Positions 1 to 5,672 of a stretch of 8,893 nt of DNA are shown one piece after another; positions within the stretch are counted from its first letter, which is position 1, and each line of letters begins with the position of its first letter. The stretch is taken from contig CAJFUU010000284.1 in assembly GCA_904420265.1 (NCBI GenBank), positions 1 to 8,893 on the forward strand, given 5' to 3'. A program made the position numbers and the translations under genes. Origin of the DNA: an uncultured Clostridia bacterium. Lineage in GTDB: Bacteria; Bacillota; Clostridia; Christensenellales; Aristaeellaceae. The notes beneath the pieces are model-generated. The model was not told where the DNA came from, did no database searches, and saw only the letters and a list, made by a program, of their open reading frames with translations.

Positions 1-49
1 GCGATTGCGTGGTTTTCTTGTGCGCGGCACACGACCGGGAGGCAATACA

Positions 50-1399
50 ATGGATGATCGTTTTATGAAGGAAAAGCCCGTATTCCCGCTGCTGATTTCC
101 ATGGCGTTGCCAATGGTAATTTCCATGCTGGTGAACTCGCTTTACAACATCGTGGACAGCTACTTCGTAGCCCGAATCAGCGACGACGCCATGACCGCGC
201 TGTCGCTGGTGTACCCCGTGCAGAACTTTATCAACGCCGTCGCCATTGGCTTTGGCGTGGGCATCAATGCCGTCATCGCCATCCACCTGGGCGCAAACGA
301 CGGGGAACTGGCCAACCGGGCGGCCACACAGGGCTTTGTGCTCTCGGCCATTCACGGAGTGGTGTTGGCCCTTGCCTGTATCTTCCTCATGCCCTCGTTT
401 TTACCGCTGTTTACAGGTTCGCCGGTTTTGGTCGACCTGGGCGTGCGTTACGCGCGCGTGGCTTTCTCCTTTGCGCCGGTGGTGGCCTTCAGTCTGCTTT
501 TTGAAAAGCTGTTTCAGGCCGTGGGCAACATGCTCCTGACCATGGCCGCCATGTTGTGCGGCTGCGTCGCCAATATTGTCCTTGATCCAATCATGATCTT
601 CGGCCTCGGGCCCTTTCCGGCCATGGGCATAGAGGGCGCGGCCCTGGCGACCGGCGTTGGCCAGACGCTGACGCTCGCAGTGTTCCTGATTGTCTACTTT
701 AAGCGCCCTATCCGCGTGCGCATCCGGCGCCGCTACCTCGCCCCCGACAAGGCGATGATCGGTCGCCTGTATGCCATTGGTATCCCGGCCACATTTAACC
801 TGGCCCTGCCCTCGTTACTGGTTTCCGCCCTGAACGCCATTCTGGCTTCTTTCGGACAGGTATACATACTCGTGCTGGGCGTATACTATAAATTGCAGAC
901 CTTCCTGTACCTGCCCGCCAACGGCATCGTGCAGGGCATGCGCCCGCTCATCGGTTACAATTACGGCGCGGGCGAGCATGCGCGCGGGCGGCGCATCTAT
1001 GAACTTGTGCTGTTGCTCAGCGGCGCGATTATGTTGCTGGGCACCATTCTCTTCCTCTCCGTTCCCGAGTGGCTGATGGGCCTGTTTGCACAGGATCCGC
1101 AGGCAATCTCCGCCGGCGCTACAGCCTTGCGCATTATCAGCGCGGGTTTCCTCGTTTCCGCGGTATCGGTGACTTCCTCGGGCGCGCTGGAAGGGCTGGG
1201 CATGGGTACGCCTTCGCTGATAATTTCTCTGTTCCGATACGTAGTCGTCATTATTCCGGTCGCGTTTGTGCTCAGCCGCTTTTTCGGCGCCTATGGCGTG
1301 TGGAACGCCTTCTGGGTGGCGGAAGCCATTGCCGCCGTAGCTTCGCTGCTTGTGTACCGTCGCTGCGTAAGCCGGGCGGCCTGCGCAGTTCGGGAGTAG
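50..1399 (+). CDS. MATE family efflux transporter (MepA-like)
   Basis: A 449-residue polytopic inner-membrane protein with about 12 hydrophobic segments and no signal peptide, the usual length for a MATE exporter. MATE proteins expel cationic drugs and metabolites in exchange for Na+ or H+. Family hallmarks are an early segment with SLYNIVDSYFVARIS near residues 30-44, a central LDPIMIFG near 180, and PANGIVQGMRPLIGYNYG around 290-307, which resembles the MepA-type subfamily. The ATG at 50 is chosen because GGGAGG lies 7 nt upstream (37-42). The frame stays open to position 5, but no ribosome binding site supports an earlier start. A small inverted repeat, TGTGC-GCG-GCACA (19-31), sits just upstream and could be an operator or part of a preceding gene. 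No terminator follows directly; the first is at 1607-1635. The substrate cannot be told from sequence. Confidence 0.92.
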   Translation: MDDRFMKEKPVFPLLISMALPMVISMLVNSLYNIVDSYFVARISDDAMTALSLVYPVQNFINAVAIGFGVGINAVIAIHLGANDGELANRAATQGFVLSAIHGVVLALACIFLMPSFLPLFTGSPVLVDLGVRYARVAFSFAPVVAFSLLFEKLFQAVGNMLLTMAAMLCGCVANIVLDPIMIFGLGPFPAMGIEGAALATGVGQTLTLAVFLIVYFKRPIRVRIRRRYLAPDKAMIGRLYAIGIPATFNLALPSLLVSALNAILASFGQVYILVLGVYYKLQTFLYLPANGIVQGMRPLIGYNYGAGEHARGRRIYELVLLLSGAIMLLGTILFLSVPEWLMGLFAQDPQAISAGATALRIISAGFLVSAVSVTSSGALEGLGMGTPSLIISLFRYVVVIIPVAFVLSRFFGAYGVWNAFWVAEAIAAVASLLVYRRCVSRAACAVRE

Positions 1400-1433
1400 A
1401 TACCAAAGCGCTGGCAATTCCCCGAACACGGAT

Positions 1434-1462
1434 ATAACAAGGGTCCTTCATCGTGGTATATA
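1434..1462 (+). promoter_or_regulatory. Possible promoter of the 1463-1635 segment
   Basis: ATAACA (1434-1439, four of six matches to TTGACA) is separated by exactly 17 bp from TATATA (1457-1462, four of six to TATAAT). A TG one base upstream of the latter makes it an extended -10. Transcription would start near 1468-1470. It lies downstream of the MATE stop codon and upstream of a terminator, so it would drive a short non-coding transcript. The hexamers are imperfect. Confidence 0.4.
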
Positions 1463-1635
1463 GGGGACGGCTTTCTCCGGAGGAAGAATGCGGCAACGTT
1501 GAGAAGCGCCCCGCCGGGCTGGCGGAGGACGGTCGCCTGCTGTCCTTCTTCGGCGCAAGGCGTCCTGCCAAAGCGCTTGTCCTCCTGGGATGCGCTCCCC
1601 CATCATCGCCCGGCCCCAAGCGGCCGGGCGCTTTT
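1463..1635 (+). ncRNA. Candidate structured small RNA, family unknown
   Basis: A segment of about 165-173 nt between a possible promoter and an intrinsic terminator, without a convincing reading frame. It folds by eye into a long irregular hairpin. CCGGAGGA (1477-1484) pairs with TCCTCC-t-GG (1580-1588). AAGCGC (1504-1509) pairs with GCGCTT (1573-1578). TGGC-gg-AGGACG (1520-1531) pairs with CGTCCTGCCA (1561-1570). CGCC (1534-1537) pairs with GGCG (1552-1555). The first two stems are separated by a 19-nt bulge on the 5' side (1485-1503) and 1 nt on the 3' side. A long hairpin with a central bulge recalls 6S RNA in outline, but I recognise no conserved 6S sequence. It could equally be the 3' untranslated region of the upstream MATE gene. 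Confidence 0.33.
1607..1635 (+). terminator. Rho-independent terminator
   Basis: Arms CGCCCGGCC (1607-1615) and GGCCGGGCG (1622-1630) form a perfect 9-bp GC-rich stem with the loop CCAAGC, followed by C and four T residues (1632-1635). The T tract is short but the stem is strong. It closes the candidate small RNA and/or the MATE transcript. Confidence 0.75.
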
Positions 1636-1670
1636 ACGCCCCTCAAAACCGCTAAACTTTGCCGATGCGC

Positions 1671-1704
1671 TTGACAGGCGGCAAAAAAGAGATATGCTTA
1701 TAAT
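1671..1704 (+). promoter_or_regulatory. Promoter of the secreted ZinT-like gene
   Basis: A perfect TTGACA (1671-1676) and a perfect TATAAT (1699-1704) are both present, but 22 bp apart, too far for the usual 16-18 bp. Either TATGCT (1693-1698, 16-bp spacer) is the working -10, or TATAAT works with a weak -35 or an activator. The inverted repeat at 1708-1723 begins immediately downstream. Confidence 0.65.
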
Positions 1705-1726
1705 GTAGTTAGTTAAAACTAACCAC
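1705..1726. promoter_or_regulatory. Palindromic operator candidate at the transcription start
   Basis: GTTAGTT (1708-1714) and AACTAAC (1717-1723) form a perfect 7-bp inverted repeat around a central AA. Allowing one mismatch, the dyad extends to 1705-1726. It abuts the -10 element and covers the expected +1 region, the classic place for a repressor. AT-rich palindromes of 16-20 bp here are typical of MarR-family regulators. The GTTAG half-site also recalls metal-regulator boxes, but the spacing does not match a DtxR box. The regulator is not encoded in this window. Confidence 0.55.
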
Positions 1727-1755
1727 AAACACACAAAAAGCGAGGTGTAAGACGA

Positions 1756-2439
1756 ATGAAGGTTTCGAGATTGACCGGTTTATTCATGGCGTTGGCGTTG
1801 TTGGTATGCATGCTGGGCGGCGCGGCGCTGGCCGAAGCGGAAGGCGGCGTTCTTGCGCAGATTGCGGGAACATATGACGAATTGTTCCCAGTCATCACTG
1901 CGGAGGAATACGACCAGGTCTGGCTGGACGCCTGCGCCGAATTTGGCGACGCAGAAAACGCCGCGCAATACGCCGAAATGCTGAAAAGCTTTTGCACGGC
2001 GGAAATCTACGGCGAAGAAGCAGTCGCCGCTTACGCCGACGGCGCGCAGGCGCGCTTTAACTGCTCGTTCATCGGCGGCGTTGCGCAGATTACGTTTGCC
2101 GACGGCCACATCAGCGGCGTAGACGAAAACGGCGCAACGGTCTTTGACCACGATTACGCCTACGCCGGCGTGGATGCATCCACCGGCTTTGCCATTTACG
2201 AAAGCGCGGACGAGGCGTCCGGCGAGTTTACCTACTTCCTGCTCGCGCCCGATACGCCCGCGACCACCCATCACATCGAGTTCCGTTACGGCGCAGACCT
2301 GGAGGCGCTTGGCCAGTTCTACGAAGGCGCTTGCGCCTATTGGCTGGCGGCAGGCATCCCGGTAGACGGTCAGGATGCGTATGCCGTTTCATCCATCCGG
2401 CTGTTCTGCGAAGAAAACCTGGCGGAACTGGCGGCCTGA
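1756..2439 (+). CDS. Secreted ZinT/YodA-like (calycin-type) protein
   Basis: A 227-residue protein with an N-terminal signal peptide: basic MKVSR, hydrophobic core at residues 7-23, probable signal peptidase I cleavage after GAALA near residue 26. LLVC is not a proper lipobox, so it is probably released rather than lipid-anchored. The mature part resembles the ZinT/YodA metal-binding fold: GTYDELFPVI near 38-47, ITFADGHISG near 112-121, YFLLAP at 160-165, then THHIEFRYG at 171-179 and AYWLAAGIP at 194-202, which align by eye with the C-terminal half of E. coli ZinT. In that alignment one zinc-ligand histidine becomes Phe161 and another Glu175, with His173 retained, so metal binding may be altered. 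The start at 1756 has GAGGTG 8 nt upstream. The gene has its own promoter, operator and terminator. The family assignment is from memory. Confidence 0.6.
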   Translation: MKVSRLTGLFMALALLVCMLGGAALAEAEGGVLAQIAGTYDELFPVITAEEYDQVWLDACAEFGDAENAAQYAEMLKSFCTAEIYGEEAVAAYADGAQARFNCSFIGGVAQITFADGHISGVDENGATVFDHDYAYAGVDASTGFAIYESADEASGEFTYFLLAPDTPATTHHIEFRYGADLEALGQFYEGACAYWLAAGIPVDGQDAYAVSSIRLFCEENLAELAA

Positions 2440-2450
2440 ACCCGGGCGCG

Positions 2451-2486
2451 AACCTCCTGCGGCAAAACCGCCGCAGGAGGTTTTTT
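2451..2486 (+). terminator. Strong Rho-independent terminator
   Basis: AACCTCCTGCGGC (2451-2463) and GCCGCAGGAGGTT (2470-2482) form a perfect 13-bp stem with loop AAAACC and six T residues (2481-2486). It ends the ZinT-like transcript and insulates the DMT gene. Confidence 0.95.
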
Positions 2487-2627
2487 CGACCCCGCCGGAT
2501 GCGCGGAACAAAGACAATGCGCGCAATTGCCGGCAACACCGCTTCCCGACCGCCACTTCGCCGCGGAAATTTTTCGGCGATCATTCCCGAAAACCGCAGG
2601 CGTGTGGTGGTCTTTCCCGCCAAGGCG

Positions 2628-2636
2628 TGCTATAAT
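2628..2636 (+). promoter_or_regulatory. Extended -10 promoter of the DMT transporter gene
   Basis: TGC followed by a perfect TATAAT (2631-2636) is an extended -10 element. No good -35 is seen at 17 bp. Transcription would start near 2643, leaving a leader of under 20 nt that is mostly the ribosome binding site. Confidence 0.7.
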
Positions 2637-2659
2637 GAAGCGCAAGGGAGGCTACGCGC

Positions 2660-3580
2660 ATGTGGGTGCTGTTTGCGTTTGGCTCCGCGCTGTTTGCGGG
2701 CCTTACGGCCGTGTTGGCCAAAATTGGCGTGCGGGATGTGGATTCCAACCTGGCCACAGCCCTGCGCACGGTGGTCGTGCTGGCGTTTTCCTGGCTGATG
2801 GTGCTTATCGCCGGGGCATGGCAGCCGCTTTCGTCCATCGAGGGCCGCGCCCTTTTGTTCCTCGCCCTTTCAGGCCTGGCGACGGGCGCGTCCTGGCTGT
2901 GTTACTTCCGCGCCCTGCAACTGGGCGAGGTCAACCGCGTGGCGGCAGTGGATAAATCTTCCACGGTGCTGACCATGCTGCTGGCCCTGATCCTGTTGGG
3001 CGAAGGCCTTACGCCCATAAAAATCGCGGCGATGGCGCTCATCGCCGTTGGAACCGGCCTGATGCTGCAAACGGGCCGCCCGCATGACAGCGCAGCGTCC
3101 GACGCGGACCGGCAAAAAACGTCCGCCCCTGGCCGGGCAAAGGCAGCGTCCCTGAAAACCTCCGGGCGCTGGTTTCTGTATGCGCTCGGCTCGGCGGTGT
3201 TTGCCAGTTTGACGACCATTCTGGGCAAGGTGGGCATCGAGGGCGTCAATTCCACGCTGGGCACGGCCCTGCGCACAGCCGTGGTGCTGGTCATGGCCTG
3301 GGGCATGGTGTTTCTCACAGGCGCGCAGCGCGGCATAGGCAAAATCAGCCGCCGCACATGGCTGTTTCTCCTCCTGTCCGGCATTGCCACCGGGGCCTCC
3401 TGGCTGTGTTATTACCATGCGCTGCGGGAAGGGCCCGCCAGCGCCGTGGCCCCAATTGACAAATTGAGCATCCTGGTGACGGCGGCATTTTCCCGCCTCT
3501 GGCTGGGCGAAAAACTGTCCGCCCGGTCGCTTGGCGGGCTGGGGCTTCTGACCGCCGGCACGCTTATGACGTTGTTGTAG
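2660..3580 (+). CDS. DMT/EamA family transporter, two near-duplicate halves
   Basis: A 306-residue integral membrane protein of the drug/metabolite transporter superfamily, with about 10 hydrophobic segments. It contains two EamA domains, residues 2-136 and 171-306, joined by a hydrophilic, charged linker (about 138-169). Both halves carry the pattern GSA.FA.LT..L.K.G, TALRT.VVL, SG.ATGASWLCY, DK and LGE. By eye they are about 45% identical without gaps, much closer than in typical two-domain EamA proteins. Each half resembles the free-standing EamA proteins of about 140 residues common in Clostridia, so this looks like a fused tandem duplicate. AAGGGAGG (2644-2651) lies 8 nt before the ATG. 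The 3' end overlaps the convergent MATE gene by 17 bp and no terminator separates them. The transported compound is unknown. Confidence 0.9.
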   Translation: MWVLFAFGSALFAGLTAVLAKIGVRDVDSNLATALRTVVVLAFSWLMVLIAGAWQPLSSIEGRALLFLALSGLATGASWLCYFRALQLGEVNRVAAVDKSSTVLTMLLALILLGEGLTPIKIAAMALIAVGTGLMLQTGRPHDSAASDADRQKTSAPGRAKAASLKTSGRWFLYALGSAVFASLTTILGKVGIEGVNSTLGTALRTAVVLVMAWGMVFLTGAQRGIGKISRRTWLFLLLSGIATGASWLCYYHALREGPASAVAPIDKLSILVTAAFSRLWLGEKLSARSLGGLGLLTAGTLMTLL

Positions 3581-4979
3581 CCGCGCGCATTTCCGCCGGT
3601 TTCCAGCGCCCGCGCAGATAGCGCCAGAGATAGAGCGCGCCGCGCACAGTGTTTTCCGCCACCATGCACACCCATACGGCGCTCAAGCCCAATTTCAGAC
3701 CGTAGATGACCGCCACCGTTCCGGCGATGCGCACCAGCCACATGGTCGCGGTGGTGATGGCAAAGGGTACGACCGTATCACCGGCGCCCTGCAGCATGCC
3801 CTCCACGCCGATGGCAATGCCGAAAATTGGTTCGGAAAGCGCCACCAGGCGCAGCACGGTCACGCCCTCGGCCACTACCCGGGCGTCTGGCGTGAACAGG
3901 CGCATCACCACCGGCGCGAAGGCAAACAGGAGCGCGCCCGTGAAACTCATCAGCAAAAGCGTAATGACAATCGTGCTGCGCCCGACCATATCCAGCTTGC
4001 GCGCGTCCTTTTCGCCCAGGGCGTTTCCGGTAAGCGTGGCCGCGGCGGCGTTGATGCCGAACACAGGGATATAAAACGCCTCCTCGGCGGTCAGGGCAAT
4101 GGAGTGCGCCGCCAGGCTGACAGTGCCCAGCGTGGCCACCAGGGCGGCGAACACCACATGGCCCGCCGAAGTCGTCAGCCGCGCCAGCGCCACGGGCACG
4201 GCGATGCGCAAGCAACTTTGCATCGCCTTCGCGTTGAGGCGCAGCCCTCCGCGCCGCGGCGAAACCGCGGCGTTTTTCCACATGGCGCGGGTGATGAGCA
4301 CGCCGCCCAATACGTAGGAAAGCGCCGTGGCAATGGCCGCGCCGCTTACGCCCAGCCCGGCGCCGGGCATGGTGAAGGCAAGGCCCAATATATTCAGTTC
4401 GCGCGTGGGGTAAATCAAAAGAAAATTCATCACCACGTTGAGCGCGTTCATCGCCAGGTTGGCCAGCATAGGCGTGCGCGTATCTCCCGCCGCGCGCAGC
4501 ACCGAGCCGAAAATGATGGACGCGGCGCGAAACACCATCGGCATACAGATGATGGCGAAGTAGGCCGTGGCGTCGGCGCGAATTTCCGCTTCCGCATTGA
4601 GCCATGCGGGCAGAACCGGGCTGACCAGGAGCGTCGCCGCGCACATCGCCACGCCCGCCACCGCGGCGATGAATACAGACTGCGCCGCCGTTTCCCGGGC
4701 TGTCTTTTCGTCCCTTGCGCCCAGGGCGCGGGAGATCACCGCCAGCGCGCCGATGCCCGCGGCGAAGAATATGCCGTTGACCAGCCAGGTTACCGAACCG
4801 GTCAGCCCTACGGCGGCAGAGGCCTGCGCGCCCAGCGCGCCAACCATGGCGGTGTCCACATATTGTACCAGCGTCTGCATGGCGTTTTCCAGCATGACCG
4901 GCCAGGCGAGCGTCAAAAGCGCCCCTGTCAGCGGCCTGTATTCGCGCAGCTTGGCGCGCAAGCGCAATCGCAAATTCAT
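3564..4979 (-). CDS. MATE family efflux transporter (NorM-like)
   Basis: A 471-residue inner-membrane protein with about 12 hydrophobic segments. Family features include TLAWPVMLENAMQTLVQYVD and VDTAMVGALGAQASAAVGLT near the N-terminus, GSVLRAAGDTRTPMLANL in the middle and GMLQGAGDTVVPF in the C-terminal lobe, a repeated GDT-type motif typical of NorM/DinF-type MATE proteins. It is clearly a different subfamily from the pump at 50-1399. The start at 4979 is chosen because AAAGGA lies just upstream and a -10 element at 5008-5013 would place the transcript start near 5001. The open frame extends to 5036, but that extension would include the promoter. The stop codon lies inside the DMT gene's last codons on the other strand. 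Function: cation-coupled export of an unknown compound. Confidence 0.92.
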   Translation of the reverse strand: MNLRLRLRAKLREYRPLTGALLTLAWPVMLENAMQTLVQYVDTAMVGALGAQASAAVGLTGSVTWLVNGIFFAAGIGALAVISRALGARDEKTARETAAQSVFIAAVAGVAMCAATLLVSPVLPAWLNAEAEIRADATAYFAIICMPMVFRAASIIFGSVLRAAGDTRTPMLANLAMNALNVVMNFLLIYPTRELNILGLAFTMPGAGLGVSGAAIATALSYVLGGVLITRAMWKNAAVSPRRGGLRLNAKAMQSCLRIAVPVALARLTTSAGHVVFAALVATLGTVSLAAHSIALTAEEAFYIPVFGINAAAATLTGNALGEKDARKLDMVGRSTIVITLLLMSFTGALLFAFAPVVMRLFTPDARVVAEGVTVLRLVALSEPIFGIAIGVEGMLQGAGDTVVPFAITTATMWLVRIAGTVAVIYGLKLGLSAVWVCMVAENTVRGALYLWRYLRGRWKPAEMRAATTTS

Positions 4980-5007
4980 CCCGTCCTTTGTGTATGGCGT
5001 CCTTCCC

Positions 5008-5036
5008 ATTGTAACCGCTTTTGCCGCGCAGCGCAA
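5008..5036 (-). promoter_or_regulatory. Promoter of the minus-strand MATE gene
   Basis: On the minus strand TTGCGC (5031-5036) and TACAAT (5008-5013) are separated by 17 bp. The -10 has five of six matches, the -35 three of six. Transcription would start near 5001, with a leader of about 22 nt. The -35 falls on the outer edge of repeat copy 1, which begins at 5032. Confidence 0.55.
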
Positions 5037-5248
5037 GCAAAAATGCGCGCCGCCCCGGCAGCGCTACCGGAAGGCCTTGCCCCTCCCCCGCAAACAAAAC
5101 CGCCCCGTTTTCGCGCGGAGCGGTTCGTTCGATACAGGACTTTTCAGCCATTGAATATTTCGGATTCCCCGAACCCGTTCGCGCGCCGGTTCGCAGCCGC
5201 ATTCGCCTGGGCAGGTTTCCGCCTTCCCGCATGAATTTATGTCAAAAC
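5032..5248 (-). repeat. Tandem repeat copy 1 of 3 (217 bp)
   Basis: First of three direct repeats, each beginning CGCAAGCAA on the plus strand. Conserved blocks are the near-palindrome CCGGCAGCGCTACCGG (5055-5070), a terminator hairpin (5092-5125), a 7-bp hairpin (5161-5177) and ATGAATTTAT near the right edge. Orientation is given as minus because the hairpins pair best in that RNA. This copy lacks the AGGAGG block seen in the others and its -10-like element reads CATAAA. Indels between copies are not multiples of three, which argues against coding. Confidence 0.9.
5092..5125 (-). terminator. Intrinsic terminator in repeat copy 1
   Basis: In minus-strand RNA, AACCGCUCCG pairs with CGGGGCGGUU (10 bp with one G-U) around loop CGCGAAAA, followed by UUUUGUUU (5099 to 5092). 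It is the last of three such terminators before the MATE promoter. Confidence 0.75.
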
Positions 5249-5303
5249 CGCAAGCAAGCATGTGCGCCGGCCCGGCAGCGCTACCGGAAGGTCTTGCCCC
5301 CGC

Positions 5304-5337
5304 AAACAAAACCGCCCCGTTTTCGCGCGGAGCGGTT
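5304..5337 (-). terminator. Intrinsic terminator in repeat copy 2
   Basis: Stem, loop and UUUUGUUU tract are the same as in copy 1: arms 5310-5319 and 5328-5337, U tract 5311-5304 on the minus strand. Confidence 0.75.
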
Positions 5338-5443
5338 CGTTCGACACAGGACTTTTCAGCCATTGGACATTTCGGATTCCCCGAATCCGTTCGCGCGCCG
5401 GTTCGCAGCCGCATTCGCCTGGACGGGCGCACCTCCTTCACGC
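5304..5443 (-). ncRNA. Candidate small RNA from repeat copy 2
   Basis: If the extended -10 TGGTATAAA (5457-5449) is used, transcription would start near 5443-5441 and end at the terminator (U tract 5311-5304), giving an RNA of about 140 nt. It would carry GAAGGAGGT near its 5' end, an internal hairpin CGGATTC-GGG-GAATCCG and the terminal hairpin. No proper -35 is seen. Equivalent segments are 5092 to about 5230 in copy 1 (CATAAA as -10) and 5530 to about 5660 in copy 3 (no -10 seen). An alternative is that the units are only terminators and 3' untranslated sequence behind sipL. Confidence 0.35.
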
Positions 5444-5448
5444 ATGAA

Positions 5449-5457
5449 TTTATACCA
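5449..5457 (-). promoter_or_regulatory. Extended -10 element in repeat copy 2
   Basis: Minus-strand TGGTATAAA has the TG-n-TATAAA form of an extended -10. The sequence at -35 (CACATG) is poor. Copy 1 has TGACATAAA at the matching place; copy 3 has lost it, since homology ends at 5672. Confidence 0.35.
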
Positions 5458-5461
5458 AAAC

Positions 5462-5672
5462 CGCAAGCAAGCATGTGCGCGTCGCCCCGGCAGCGCTACC
5501 GGAAGGCCTTGCCCGCCTTGCCCCCCCGCAAACAAAACCGCCCCGTTTTCACGCGGAACGGCTTTGTGCGGGACTTTTCAGCCATTGGACATTTCGGATT
5601 CCCCGAACCCGTTCGCGCGGCGGCTCGCGGCTGCATTCGCCTGGACGAGCGCACCTCCTTTCCGCATGAATT
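5462..5672 (-). repeat. Tandem repeat copy 3 of 3 (about 211 bp)
   Basis: Most diverged copy, nearest sipL. It has an extra GCCTTGCCC-type insertion near 5513-5523, a 4-nt shortening before the terminator arm, and several substitutions. Homology stops after ATGAATT at 5672, so it lacks the promoter-like block. It contains AAAGGAGGTG on the minus strand (5661-5652). Confidence 0.88.
5530..5563 (-). terminator. Intrinsic terminator in repeat copy 3
   Basis: In minus-strand RNA, AGCCGUUCCG pairs with CGGGGCGGUU using three G-U pairs, loop CGUGAAAA, then UUUUGUUU. In plus-strand RNA the same substitutions would give three mismatches. This is the first good terminator downstream of sipL, about 300 nt after its stop. 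Confidence 0.7.

Larger units (their letters stand above)
5249..5461 (-). repeat. Tandem repeat copy 2 of 3 (213 bp)
   Basis: Most complete copy. Read on the minus strand it carries an extended -10 (TGGTATAAA, 5457-5449), a GAAGGAGGT block (5439-5431), a perfect 7-bp hairpin (5389-5373), a terminator (5337-5304) and the 16-bp palindrome (5287-5272). It is very similar to copy 1 over most of its length; the main differences are near the promoter and in the C-rich stretch by 5295-5303. Confidence 0.92.

Noticed and set aside
1463..1635. Firm assignment as 6S RNA
   Set aside because: Length and rod shape fit, but no conserved 6S sequence is recognisable and the central region is a one-sided bulge rather than a balanced bubble.
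1453..1674. Small 73-residue protein in the gap after the first MATE gene
   Set aside because: Starts at a GTG with no RBS and runs straight through the intrinsic terminator at 1607-1635.
1756..1835. Lipoprotein signal in the ZinT-like protein
   Set aside because: The cysteine at residue 18 is preceded by Leu-Leu-Val, not by the small residue needed at -1; an AxA-type cleavage site follows instead.
3778..5232. Minus-strand open frame of 484 codons in a second frame over the MATE gene
   Set aside because: Arg/Gly-rich shadow with no recognisable domain, overlapping the real gene frame.
4104..5234. Long plus-strand open frame antisense to the NorM-like MATE gene, running into the repeats
   Set aside because: Arg/His/Gln-rich composition typical of a GC-rich antisense shadow, no membrane or domain pattern; the opposite strand encodes a clear MATE protein with RBS and promoter.
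5064..5474. Possible 136-residue repeat protein from the tandem array
   Set aside because: Successive copies are read in different frames because indels are not multiples of three, and the frame crosses strong terminators; RNA-level conservation explains the array better.
5032..5672. CRISPR array
   Set aside because: Only three units of more than 200 bp, directly adjoining, without unique spacers of regular length.
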